Shown here piece after piece: positions 41,940 through 50,198 of a stretch of DNA of 64,000 bases (within the stretch, counting starts at the first letter, position 1; each line of letters opens with the position of its first letter). The translations under genes were made by a program, and so were the position numbers. The stretch comes from Holophaga sp. (lineage in GTDB: Bacteria; Acidobacteriota; Holophagae; Holophagales; Holophagaceae). The stretch spans positions 8,245 through 72,244 of the forward strand of contig JARLGP010000310.1 in NCBI GenBank assembly GCA_031292735.1. The letters run 5' to 3'. The notes beneath the pieces are model-generated. The model worked only from the letters and a program-made list of their open reading frames with translations. It ran no database searches and was not told the origin of the DNA.

Positions 41940-42764
41940 CTAGTCCTCCCGCTTTCCGGCATCCGGGAAGAAGAGGGGGGCCCCGTACTTTTCAACCCCG
42001 AACTGGCGGATGATCTCCTGGGTGGCGGGGGCCAGCATGAACTCGGCGAACGCGGTGCCGCCCGGGCCGTTCACCCTGGGGAACCGGCCCGGGTCCACCT
42101 CGATGACATGGTAGATGTTCAGCAGGCTGGGATCCCCCTGGCACAGGATGGCCATGCCCAGGCTCTTCTGCATGGCCAGGTAGGTGCCCCGGTCCGCCAG
42201 GGTGTAGCCGCGCTTTTCGGCGGCCACGTTGAGCGTTTGGCCCATCCCCAGCCCGGTCTGCAGGTACCATTTCTGGCCGTGGGGATCGAGGCCCGCCGCC
42301 TTCCAGATCTTCTGCTCCTCGGCGTCGGTGCCGGAATGATCGGCCCGGGAGATCCAGGTGCGGCCCTGGGCGGCCAGTTTGCGGAAGGCCTCCGGGGCGG
42401 TCCGGGCCGACCGGATGCCGGCCGGATCCTGGGGGGGGCCCAGCACCACGAAATCGTTGTGCATCACCAGCCGGCGCCGGGAGCCGTGGCCTTCAGCCAT
42501 GAACTTCTTCTCGGCATCCGGGGAATGGGAAAGCAGCACGTCGGCCTCCCCCTTGGCGCCCATGGCCAGCGCCTGGCCGGAGCCCACGGCGATGGTCTTC
42601 ACCTGGATGCCGGTCTGGCGCTGGAACATGGGGACGAGCACCTCCAGCAGGCCGGAATCCTGGGTGCTGGTGGTGGTGGCCAGGATGATGGGCCGGGGGG
42701 CTGCCAGGGCCGGAACCGCGGCCAGGACGCTCCAGGCCAGCAGGGAACGGAAAATCATTTTCAT
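41940..42764 (-). CDS. tupA: Tungstate-binding periplasmic protein
   Basis: A 274-residue binding protein with a cleavable signal peptide (MIFRSLLAWSVLAAVPALAA) and the TupA signature ATTTSTQDSGLL at about 29-40, whose Thr/Ser residues bind the oxyanion. TupA proteins select tungstate over molybdate. Further family motifs are VGSGQALAMGAKGEADVLLSH and SRADHSGTDAEEQKIW. Overlaps the regulator upstream by 4 bp (ATGA). Confidence 0.94.
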   Translation of the reverse strand: MKMIFRSLLAWSVLAAVPALAAPRPIILATTTSTQDSGLLEVLVPMFQRQTGIQVKTIAVGSGQALAMGAKGEADVLLSHSPDAEKKFMAEGHGSRRRLVMHNDFVVLGPPQDPAGIRSARTAPEAFRKLAAQGRTWISRADHSGTDAEEQKIWKAAGLDPHGQKWYLQTGLGMGQTLNVAAEKRGYTLADRGTYLAMQKSLGMAILCQGDPSLLNIYHVIEVDPGRFPRVNGPGGTAFAEFMLAPATQEIIRQFGVEKYGAPLFFPDAGKRED

Positions 42765-43129
42765 GAGTGGACCCCCATGGGCTGCAGCAGCGGCAGGAAT
42801 TCCTGGAGGGCGCCGCGCACCGCCACCCAGGCCAGGTCCTGGAGCTCCCGGTAGCGCCGCAGCGCCTCCTGGCCAAGGTCGGTCACCTTGGCCCCGCCGC
42901 CTCCGGTGCCGCCCAGGTGGGCTTCCACCACGGGGGTGCGGAAGCAGCGGTTCATTTCATCCACCAGCAGCCAGGCCCGACGATAGCTCATGCCCAAGGA
43001 GCGGGCGGCCGCGGAGATGGACCCGGCGGCCTGGATGGCGTCCAGCAGATCCGCCTTGCCGGGGCCCATGGCGTAGCAGTCTCCCAGCGGGATGCCGATG
43101 CGGACGACTTTCCTTATCATGGGATCCAT
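42761..43129 (-). CDS. ModE-type winged-helix regulator (tungstate/molybdate)
   Basis: A 122-residue protein equal to the N-terminal DNA-binding domain of ModE (ADLLDAIQAAGSISAAARSLGMSYRRAWLLVDEMNRCF) with the GGTGGGGAKVTDLG wing, but lacking the C-terminal di-MOP oxyanion-sensing domains. It heads the tup operon and is divergent from moeA, so it probably controls both. How it senses the metal without MOP domains is unclear. ATG at 43120 is an alternative start. Confidence 0.88.
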   Translation of the reverse strand: MDPMIRKVVRIGIPLGDCYAMGPGKADLLDAIQAAGSISAAARSLGMSYRRAWLLVDEMNRCFRTPVVEAHLGGTGGGGAKVTDLGQEALRRYRELQDLAWVAVRGALQEFLPLLQPMGVHS

Positions 43130-43153
43130 GGCGGCTCCAGGTTTGTGCCTTCC

Positions 43154-43159
43154 TATAAT
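43154..43159 (+). promoter_or_regulatory. Candidate -10 element of moeA
   Basis: A perfect TATAAT lies 22 nt before the moeA ATG, in the 51-bp divergent region with the ModE-type regulator. No good -35 is visible, which may mean activator dependence. Confidence 0.5.
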
Positions 43160-43180
43160 GAAACAAGTTGAAGGGTGACC

Positions 43181-44389
43181 ATGACGACATTTCAAGAAGC
43201 CCTGGGGCTGGTTCTGGAGCACGCGCTGCCCTTGCCGCCCCGGGCGGTGCCCCTGGCGGATGCCCTGGGGCTGGCGGCGGCGGAGGACATCCGGGCGCTG
43301 GATCCGGTGCCGCCGTTCACCAATTCGGCCATGGACGGGTTCGCGGTGCGGGCCGGGGACTGCGCCGGGCCGGTGCGGCTGCCGGTGCAGGGGGAGATTC
43401 CCGCCGGGCGCTCCGGGGCCGCGGCCCTGGAACCGGGGGCGGCCTACCGCATCATGACCGGGGCGGTGATCCCCGCCGGCGCCGACACCGTGGTTCCGGT
43501 GGAGGAGGCCACGGCCGGGCCCGGCTGGGTGGAGCTGGGCGGCCCGCTGCGCCGGGGCGCCCACGTGCGCCTGGCCGGCGAGGACATCCCGGCGGGGGGC
43601 CTGGTGGTGCCCCGGGGGCGGATCCTGCGTCCGGCCGAGATCGGCGTGCTGGCGGCCATCGGCTGCGCCCGGGTGCCGGCGCGGCCGCGGGTGCGGGTGG
43701 CGGTCATCACCACCGGCGACGAGCTGGTGGACGCCGGGGACCGCCCCGGGCCCGGGCAGATCCGGGATGCCAACATCCATTCCCTGGCCGCCCAGGTGCG
43801 CGCCGCCGGGGCGGTCCCGGTCTGCTTCCCGCGGGTGCCCGACCGGCGCGAGGCGGTGGTCGCGGCGCTGGAACAGGCCCTGGCCGACGCCGACGTGGTG
43901 CTCACCAACGGCGGGATCTCGGTGGGCGACTTCGACTACATCAAGCAGGTGCTGGAACAGCTGGGCGCGGAGCAGGTGTTCTGGCGGGTGGCCCAGAAGC
44001 CGGGCGGGCCGCTGGGCCTGTGGCGGCTCCAGGGCAAGCTGGTGTTCGGCATCCCGGGCAATCCGGTGGCGGCCATGCTCATGGTGGAGGAGTTCGTCCG
44101 TCCGGCCCTGCTGCGGATGATGGGGTTCCCCCTGCTGCACCGTCCCGAGCGCACCGGGCGGATGGCCGCCCCCTGGCGCAGGCCGGCGGCCGACCGCCGG
44201 CAGGTGCTGCTGCGGGTGACCGCCCGGGGCCAGGACCTGCGGGTGGAGCTCACCGGCCCCCAGGGATCGGGCCTGCTGTCCTCCATGATGGCGGCCAACG
44301 CCCTGGCGCTGATCGCTCCGGACATCCAGGAGATCCCCGCCGGAGGCCCCGTGCTGCTGCACCTCATCGATCAGCCGGAGGACCATTGA
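43181..44389 (+). CDS. moeA: Molybdopterin molybdenumtransferase MoeA
   Basis: Inserts molybdate or tungstate into adenylylated molybdopterin. The 402-residue protein has PPFTNSAMDGFAVRAGD (about 44-60), GRILRPAEIGVLAAIG, the catalytic VITTGDELV, the TNGGISVGDFDY loop and GIPGNPVAAMLM. The ATG at 43181 has AAGGG at good spacing and is preferred to the GTG at 43175. Placed divergently from the tungstate operon, it could be the cofactor-loading enzyme for the AOR. Confidence 0.95.
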   Translation: MTTFQEALGLVLEHALPLPPRAVPLADALGLAAAEDIRALDPVPPFTNSAMDGFAVRAGDCAGPVRLPVQGEIPAGRSGAAALEPGAAYRIMTGAVIPAGADTVVPVEEATAGPGWVELGGPLRRGAHVRLAGEDIPAGGLVVPRGRILRPAEIGVLAAIGCARVPARPRVRVAVITTGDELVDAGDRPGPGQIRDANIHSLAAQVRAAGAVPVCFPRVPDRREAVVAALEQALADADVVLTNGGISVGDFDYIKQVLEQLGAEQVFWRVAQKPGGPLGLWRLQGKLVFGIPGNPVAAMLMVEEFVRPALLRMMGFPLLHRPERTGRMAAPWRRPAADRRQVLLRVTARGQDLRVELTGPQGSGLLSSMMAANALALIAPDIQEIPAGGPVLLHLIDQPEDH

Positions 44390-44406
44390 GCGGAGAGGAC
44401 CGCAGG

Positions 44407-44766
44407 ATGACCTGGACCCGGGCCGTGCAGGTGGCCCTGCGCTCGGCGCACATCGCCGCCATGGGCCTGGTGCTGGGGGGGATCTGGCTGGGCGGCGGCT
44501 ACGGGCGGCTGCGCGCCGCCATCCTGGTCACCGTGGCCAGCGGCCTGCTGCTGGCGGTCATCGACCTGGCCAAGGGGCCCGGGTTCCTGCTCCAGGGCAG
44601 CGGCGTGGCGCTGCTGCTGAAGCTGGCGCTGCTGGGCCTGGGCAACGGGTTCCGCGGTGCGCGGCTGGAATGGTACCTGGCGGCCGCGGTGGTGGCCTCC
44701 ATCGGCTCGCACATGCCCGGGGCCTGGCGGCACTTCCAGCTCATCGGGCGCAGTCATATGAGATAA
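44407..44766 (+). CDS. Small integral membrane protein, function unknown
   Basis: A 119-residue protein with about four membrane helices (about 12-30, 37-55, 60-80 and 90-108) and little soluble sequence. It follows moeA by 17 bp on the same strand; ATG at 44407 follows a weak GAGAGGA. A TTG overlapping the moeA stop (44386) is an alternative start. No family recognised. Confidence 0.6.
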   Translation: MTWTRAVQVALRSAHIAAMGLVLGGIWLGGGYGRLRAAILVTVASGLLLAVIDLAKGPGFLLQGSGVALLLKLALLGLGNGFRGARLEWYLAAAVVASIGSHMPGAWRHFQLIGRSHMR

Positions 44767-44793
44767 AGTAGCGTTCTCCCTCAAGAGGTGCGG

Positions 44794-45663
44794 ATGTTCC
44801 TCGTTTTCACCAACCGGCTGGAAGCCTTCACGACCTGGTTCGGCCAGACCGGCTGGCAGAAACTGCAGAAACTCTGCCTGGTGATGATCACCTGCGTCAT
44901 CATCCTCTGGGCCATGCGCCTGGTGGCCAAGGCGGTGAACCGCTCCCTGGGCTCGGCGCTGAAGGAGGGCAACCCGGACGCCATGCGCCGGGCCAAGACC
45001 CTGGGCTCGGTGCTGGAGAACTTCGCCCGGGTGCTGGTGATCTCCTTCTTCATCCTGGAGACCCTTCAGGAGTTCAACGTCAGCGTGGGGCCCCTCATCG
45101 CCGGGGTCGGCATCATGGGCGCCGCCCTGGGCTTCGGCTCCCAGAGCATCGTCAAGGACGTGATCGGCGGCTTCTTCCTGCTGGTGGAAAACCAGTTCGG
45201 CGTGGGCGACATCATCTCCATCGGCGACCGGCACACCGGCACGGTGGAACGCATGACCCTGCGGGTGACCATGCTGCGGGACATGGAAGGCCAGGCCCAC
45301 TACATCCCCAACGGCTCCATCGCCGACGTGGTGGTGATGAGCAAGGAGTTCGCCAAGGCCATGGTGGAGGTGGAGGTGAGCCAGGACGAGGACGTGGTCC
45401 GGGTCATGGCGGTGCTGACCGAGCTGGGGGTCCAGATGGCGGCCGACCTGGCCACCGTGCTGGAGCCCACCGAGGTGCAGGGCATCATCAGCATGACCCC
45501 GCACAGCTGCGTCATCCGCACCCTCACCAAGTGCGCCCCCGGCCAGCAGTGGGCCGTGGGCCGGGAGTACCGCAAGCGGATCGCCATCCGTTTCCAGGAG
45601 GAAGGCTTCTCCCGGCCCATGCCCCAGCGCCTGGTGTGGAACCGGAACTGGGAAAAGCCCTAG
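44794..45663 (+). CDS. Small-conductance mechanosensitive channel (MscS family)
   Basis: A 289-residue channel: membrane helices at about 25-48 and 70-95, the pore helix VGPLIAGVGIMGAALGFGSQSIVKDVIGGFFLL, and the cytoplasmic beta domain (VGDIISIGDRHTGTVERMTLRVTMLRD, HYIPNGSI). It opens under membrane tension to release solutes on osmotic downshock. GAGGTG precedes the ATG at 44794. Ends overlapping htpG (convergent) by 4 bp. Confidence 0.93.
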   Translation: MFLVFTNRLEAFTTWFGQTGWQKLQKLCLVMITCVIILWAMRLVAKAVNRSLGSALKEGNPDAMRRAKTLGSVLENFARVLVISFFILETLQEFNVSVGPLIAGVGIMGAALGFGSQSIVKDVIGGFFLLVENQFGVGDIISIGDRHTGTVERMTLRVTMLRDMEGQAHYIPNGSIADVVVMSKEFAKAMVEVEVSQDEDVVRVMAVLTELGVQMAADLATVLEPTEVQGIISMTPHSCVIRTLTKCAPGQQWAVGREYRKRIAIRFQEEGFSRPMPQRLVWNRNWEKP

Positions 45664-47564
45664 CCTTTTGCCGCGTCCTTGGCGATGAGTTCGTTGATGC
45701 GCTGGGCGAAAGCGCTGGGATCGGACAACTTGGAACCCTCGGTCAGCACCGCCTCGTCATGCAGCAGGTGGGCGTAGACGCCGATCCGGGCATCGGCCGG
45801 GTCGGCCTGGTGCAGCTTCTGCAGGGCCTGGACCGCCGGGTGGTCCGGGTTCAGCTCCAGGATCCGCTGGGCCGGGCCGCCCAGGCCCATGGCCTCGGCC
45901 CGCCCCATCTTCTGCAGCAGCCGCTCCATGTTCGCCCCGATGTCCCCTTCGTCGCCCACCAGGCACGCGGCGCTTTCCTTCAGCCGGCGGGACAGACGGA
46001 CATCCTTGAGCTCGGTGAAGGTGCCTTTGAGGGCCGTGAGCAGCGGCTGGAAGATGCCGCTGGCCTCCTCGGTCTTCTTCAGGTCCTCGGCCGGCAGCTC
46101 CGGCGCGGACCGGTCGGCGGCCTTGAGCGCCTTGCCCTTGTAGTCGGTGAGCGCCGGGATCACGAACTCGTCGATGGGGTCGGTGAGCAGCAGCACGTCC
46201 CAGCCGCGGTGGCGGAACACCTCCAGGGACGGCGAGTGCTCCAGCACCGAGCGCTGCTCCCCGGCCAGGTAGTAGATGTCGGTCTGCTCGGCGGGCATGG
46301 CCTCCAGATACTGGGCCAGGGTGGTGAACTTGCCGGCTTCGGTCTTGAGGCTCTGGAACAGGATCAGGTCGGCGATCTGGGTGCGGTGCTCGAAGTCCCG
46401 GGCCAGCCCCTCCTTGAGGATCCCGCCCAGCTCGTTGAACACCTCGGTGTAGGTCTCGTATTCGCTGGTCTTGAGCTCCTCGAGGGCGCCCAGGATGTTC
46501 TTCACCAGGCTCTTCTGGATCTTTTCCAGCAGCGGGCTGTGCTGGATCACCTCCCGGGACACGTTCAGGGGCAGGTCGGAGCAGTCCACCACGCCCTTCA
46601 CGAACCTCAGGTAGGGCGGAAGCAGCTGCTCGCAGTGGTCCATGATCTGCACCCGGTTGATGTAGAGCTTGGGCCCCACGCGGCCTTCGGCGAACTGCAG
46701 GTCGAAGCCCTTGCGCTTGGGGATGTAGAGCAGCGCCTTGAACTCCAGCATGCCTTCGGCGGCGTAGTGGATCACCTTGACCGGGTCGTCGAAGGCGTTG
46801 GCGATCTGCCGGTAGAAGGCGTTGTGCTCCTCGGCGGTGACGTCGGCCTTGCTGCGCAGCCAGAGCGCCTTGCGGGAATTGAGGGTCTCCTCGGCGACGG
46901 TCTTGGTTTCGCCCTCGGTCTTCTCCACGTCCATGACGACGGGGTGCTCGATGAAGTCGGAGAACTGCTTGACGATGGTCCGCAGCCGCCAGGGCTCCAG
47001 GAACTCCTTCTCCTCGGCCTTGAGCTTCAGGATGACCTCGGTGCCGCGCTCCGGCTTCTCGGCCGCCTCCACGGTGTACTCGCCCAGGCCGTCGGAGACC
47101 CAGCGCACCGCCTCGGTGGCGCCGGCCGCCCGGGAGAGCACCGTCACCTGGTCGGCAACCATGAACGCAGAGTAGAAGCCCACGCCGAACTGGCCGATGA
47201 GGTCGGGCCGGGAAGCGGCGTCCGCCTGCTTGAGGCTTTCCAGGAAGGCCCGGGTGCCGGAACGGGCGATGGTGCCCAGGTTCTCGATGATCTCCTCGCG
47301 GGTCATGCCGATGCCGTTGTCCGACACGGTGAGGGTGCCGGCCGCGGCATCGGTGCTGAGCTTGATCCGCCAGTCCCGGCTGCCTTCCACCAGGTGCTCG
47401 TTCTGCAGCGAGTTGAAGCGGATCTTATCGATGGCGTCGCTGGCGTTGCTAATCAGCTCGCGCAGGAAGATCTCCTTGTGGGAGTACAAGGAGTGGGTAA
47501 TGAGGTTGAGAACTTGTTGAAGTTCGCTCTTGAAGGCTCGTTTTTCTACAGCCACGTCGGTCAT
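45660..47564 (-). CDS. htpG: Hsp90 family chaperone HtpG
   Basis: The 634-residue chaperone has the GHKL ATPase N-domain (LISNASDAIDKIRF, DNGIGMTREEI, GQFGVGFYSAFMVAD), the middle domain with the catalytic Arg region (NVSREVIQHSPLL) and a C-terminal dimerisation domain. Length matches bacterial HtpG. The ATG at 47564 (MTDVAVEKRAFKSEL) has GGAGAGG upstream; earlier in-frame codons reach into the divergent HD gene and are unlikely. Confidence 0.96.
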   Translation of the reverse strand: MTDVAVEKRAFKSELQQVLNLITHSLYSHKEIFLRELISNASDAIDKIRFNSLQNEHLVEGSRDWRIKLSTDAAAGTLTVSDNGIGMTREEIIENLGTIARSGTRAFLESLKQADAASRPDLIGQFGVGFYSAFMVADQVTVLSRAAGATEAVRWVSDGLGEYTVEAAEKPERGTEVILKLKAEEKEFLEPWRLRTIVKQFSDFIEHPVVMDVEKTEGETKTVAEETLNSRKALWLRSKADVTAEEHNAFYRQIANAFDDPVKVIHYAAEGMLEFKALLYIPKRKGFDLQFAEGRVGPKLYINRVQIMDHCEQLLPPYLRFVKGVVDCSDLPLNVSREVIQHSPLLEKIQKSLVKNILGALEELKTSEYETYTEVFNELGGILKEGLARDFEHRTQIADLILFQSLKTEAGKFTTLAQYLEAMPAEQTDIYYLAGEQRSVLEHSPSLEVFRHRGWDVLLLTDPIDEFVIPALTDYKGKALKAADRSAPELPAEDLKKTEEASGIFQPLLTALKGTFTELKDVRLSRRLKESAACLVGDEGDIGANMERLLQKMGRAEAMGLGGPAQRILELNPDHPAVQALQKLHQADPADARIGVYAHLLHDEAVLTEGSKLSDPSAFAQRINELIAKDAAKG

Positions 47565-47644
47565 GGGCATGCCTCTCCATTCATCAGGGAACATCTTAGC
47601 GGGAAAGTGACAGGTTGAAGCCGATGCCCTAGGATGAAGGAAGG

Positions 47645-48364
47645 ATGAATAAACCTGTTTTCTCCCTCTCACGCCCTGCCATGGCCCAAGCGCTCGAAGG
47701 TGTCATCGGCGCCTATGAAGGGGTGCTCCCGGCCAAGAATACCGGCGCCCCCGAAGCCCCCCCGCCGGACCCGGACCACGCCCTGGGGCCCCGGGTGGCC
47801 GAAGCGGTGGCCTTCGCCATCCAGAAGCACGGCGGTCAGGTGCGCAAAGGCACTTCCACCGCCTACCTCACCCACCTGCTGGCGGTGGCTTCCCTGGTGG
47901 GGGAGTCCGGCGGCAGCGAGGACGAGGTGATCGCCGGCATGCTGCACGACGCGGTGGAGGACGGCGGCGGCGCGCCGGTGCTGAAGGAGATCGAGGGCCT
48001 GTTCGGACCTTCCGTGGCCGCCATCGTCAAGAGCTGCAGCGACGACGACTCGGTGGGCGAGAAGGCCCCCTGGCTGGAACGCAAGCGCGCCTACATGGCC
48101 CACCTGCTGGATGCGCCGATCCCGGTGCTGCGGGTGGTCTGCGCCGACAAGCTGCACAACGTCCAGGCCATCGGCAGGGATCTGCGCCAGCACGGCAGCG
48201 CCGTGTTCGACCGGTTCCGGGCCGACCGGGAAGGCACCCTCTGGTACTACCGGAGCATCGCCCGGCTGTTCGGGGCCCTGATCCAGGACGAGCCCGGGCT
48301 GGATGCCGGGCTGCGCGCCATGATCCGCGAACTGCGCGAGTCGGTGGGGCGGCTGGAAGCTTGA
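47645..48364 (+). CDS. HD-domain phosphohydrolase (RSH/Mesh1-like)
   Basis: The 239-residue protein has the RelA/SpoT-type hydrolase HD site: YLTHLLAVA, MLHDAVEDGG and CADKLHNVQA give the His...HisAsp...Asp ligands. It lacks synthetase, TGS and ACT domains, so it resembles small alarmone hydrolases or Mesh1, though members of this group also act on other nucleotides. A TAGGAT -10-like element lies at 47630-47635. Divergent from htpG. Confidence 0.82.
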   Translation: MNKPVFSLSRPAMAQALEGVIGAYEGVLPAKNTGAPEAPPPDPDHALGPRVAEAVAFAIQKHGGQVRKGTSTAYLTHLLAVASLVGESGGSEDEVIAGMLHDAVEDGGGAPVLKEIEGLFGPSVAAIVKSCSDDDSVGEKAPWLERKRAYMAHLLDAPIPVLRVVCADKLHNVQAIGRDLRQHGSAVFDRFRADREGTLWYYRSIARLFGALIQDEPGLDAGLRAMIRELRESVGRLEA

Positions 48365-48468
48365 GAGATTCCTGCAACCTTTCAACAAGTTGGGCGGTCC
48401 AAGTATTTTACAGGGCAAAGGGGGCTGCACTGGGCCTCGCCGCGCACCATAATGTTACGATTGGTAGG

Positions 48469-48483
48469 TCCCCGTTCGGGGGA
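48469..48483 (+). other. Short hairpin in the leader of the Bax1-like gene
   Basis: TCCCC-GTTC-GGGGGA can form a stable stem-loop 19 nt upstream of the ATG at 48502 and close to the GCGAGG ribosome site. A TACGAT -10-like element precedes it. A role in translation control is possible but unproven. Confidence 0.3.
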
Positions 48484-48501
48484 AAGTGCGAGGTTTGAAA
48501 C

Positions 48502-49188
48502 ATGCAATACGACTTGGAAGGAAGATCTCCCTACGGGCGCTCCCGGGCCGAGGATCGGGTCGCGTTCGTCCGCAACGTCTATCTCTGGCTCATGGGCGGC
48601 TTCGGCGTGGCCGCGGTGGGCGCGCTCTGCGCCCCGTACGTGGCCAATGCCCTGTTCCCGGCCCTGGGCGGGGCCTTCGTGTGGGTCCTGTTCGGCGCCC
48701 AGTTCGGGTCGCTGATCTGGGCCAGCGCGGTGAGCCGGCGCAAGCCGCTCAACCGCTACGCCTACACCCTGTTCACCTTCATCTGCGGGATCTTCGCCGG
48801 CATCGTCATCGCCATGGTGTCGCAGACCTCGGGCCCCGGCATCGTCCGGGCCGCCTTCGGCATGACCGCCGCCGACTTCCTGCTGCTCACCGGGGTGGCG
48901 GTGTTCTCCAAGGCCGACTTCAGCTTCCTGCGCAGCTTCGTGATCGTCGGCATCGGCGTGATGTTCTTCGGCAGCCTGATCTCGGCCATCTTCCACCTGG
49001 AGACCTTCGGCCTGCTCATCTCCGCGGTGGCGGTCATCGCCTGCTCCGCCAAGATCCTTTGGGATACCTCCGCCATGCTCAGGACGGAGGATTACAGTGA
49101 CCCCGCGGGCTTCGCGCTGTCCCTGTTCGTGAGCCTCTACAACATCTTCCTCTCCCTCCTCCGCCTACTCGGCGGGCGCCGCAGTTGA
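48502..49188 (+). CDS. Bax inhibitor-1/YccA family membrane protein
   Basis: A 228-residue protein with about seven membrane helices. The N-terminal charged segment ends in FVRNVYLWLMGGFGVAAVGA, as in BI-1/YccA/YetJ proteins, and the last helix region (DPAGFALSLFVSLYNIFLSLLRLLG) matches the family C-terminus, including the Asp near helix 7. Such proteins are calcium leak channels or modulators of FtsH. The 137-bp upstream region holds a hairpin and no gene. Confidence 0.9.
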   Translation: MQYDLEGRSPYGRSRAEDRVAFVRNVYLWLMGGFGVAAVGALCAPYVANALFPALGGAFVWVLFGAQFGSLIWASAVSRRKPLNRYAYTLFTFICGIFAGIVIAMVSQTSGPGIVRAAFGMTAADFLLLTGVAVFSKADFSFLRSFVIVGIGVMFFGSLISAIFHLETFGLLISAVAVIACSAKILWDTSAMLRTEDYSDPAGFALSLFVSLYNIFLSLLRLLGGRRS

Positions 49189-49214
49189 ACTGCCCTTTTT
49201 CGAAAAGGATGCCC

Positions 49215-50198
49215 ATGCTCCGCAGCGTGATTCTTGCCACGGCCACCCTGGTCCTGGCTGCCCAGACCCCCGCTCCCGAGGTTCCGAAGGCGACTTCCGC
49301 GCCTGCGGCCAGCGCCAAGGCCGTCAAGCCCGCCAAGTCTGCCAAGACGGCCAAGACGGCCAAGGCCGCCCCGGACCCGGTTCTGGCCACCATCGGCAAG
49401 GACGTCGTCCGGGAATCGGATTTCGAACTGTTCCTGGACACCACCATGACCGACCAGCAGCGCATGCAGCTCCAGTTCATCGACGGCGCCAGGGACCAGT
49501 ACCTGTCCCGTTTCCTGGACTTCAAGGCCATGGCCGTGAAGGCCAGGAAAGAGGGCCTGCAGAACCGGCCTGACCACGCCAAGAAGCTCGCCGTCATGGA
49601 CATGCAGCTGCTCATCCAGGCCCTGATGGAGCGCGACGGGCCGGCCCTCCAGTCCAAGCTCGCCCTCAAGGACGAGGAGGTGAAGGCCTACTTCGACGCC
49701 CATCCCGACAAGTTCAGGACTCCGGAAACCTTCACGGCCCGCCATATCCTGATCGGCACCCGGGCCGTGGGTGACCAGAAGGCGCTCACCGAGGCGGAAG
49801 CCAAGGCCAAGGTGGACAAGGTTCTGGCCGAGATCAAGGGCGGCAAGACCTTCGAGGCGGCCGCCAAGGAGTACTCCGACGACCCCGGCAGCAAGGACAA
49901 CGGCGGCCTGTACGAGGACACCGCGTTCGGCAAGTTCGTTCCCGAATTCGACCAGGCCGTGCGCAGCCAGGCCATCGGCAAGGTGGGCGACCCGGTGAAG
50001 ACCATGTACGGCTACCACCTGATCGAGGTGGAGAAGATCACCCCGGCCGTGGCCCAGACCTTCGACCAGGTCAAGGACGCCGCCAAGGAGCAGGCCACCG
50101 CCGATCGCCAGGAACAGGTGTACCAGGCCTACACGGAGAAGGTGCGCAAGGAAGTCGGTTTGAAGATGAGTTCCGCGCCCAAGAAGGCGGCCCAATGA
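49215..50198 (+). CDS. Secreted parvulin-type peptidyl-prolyl isomerase
   Basis: The 327-residue protein has a signal peptide, an Ala/Lys/Pro-rich linker (about 25-52), a SurA-N-like helical region and a PpiC rotamase domain (about 165-265; FTARHILIG, YSDDPGSKDNGG, GYHLIEVE). It assists the folding of periplasmic or outer-membrane proteins. ATG at 49215 is preferred (AAAAGG at 6 nt). Stop and next start overlap (ATGA), so it is coupled to a second parvulin. Confidence 0.9.
   Translation: MLRSVILATATLVLAAQTPAPEVPKATSAPAASAKAVKPAKSAKTAKTAKAAPDPVLATIGKDVVRESDFELFLDTTMTDQQRMQLQFIDGARDQYLSRFLDFKAMAVKARKEGLQNRPDHAKKLAVMDMQLLIQALMERDGPALQSKLALKDEEVKAYFDAHPDKFRTPETFTARHILIGTRAVGDQKALTEAEAKAKVDKVLAEIKGGKTFEAAAKEYSDDPGSKDNGGLYEDTAFGKFVPEFDQAVRSQAIGKVGDPVKTMYGYHLIEVEKITPAVAQTFDQVKDAAKEQATADRQEQVYQAYTEKVRKEVGLKMSSAPKKAAQ

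Noticed and set aside
47565..47644. Heat-shock (sigma32 or CIRCE) control of htpG
   Set aside because: CTTCAA and CCCGCTAA are only loosely like sigma32 elements with short spacing, and no CIRCE inverted repeat is present.
48367..48379. 12-base word shared with the region near 63145 (GTTGCAGGAATC)
   Set aside because: Matches of 12 bases are expected many times by chance in 64 kb; flanks do not align.
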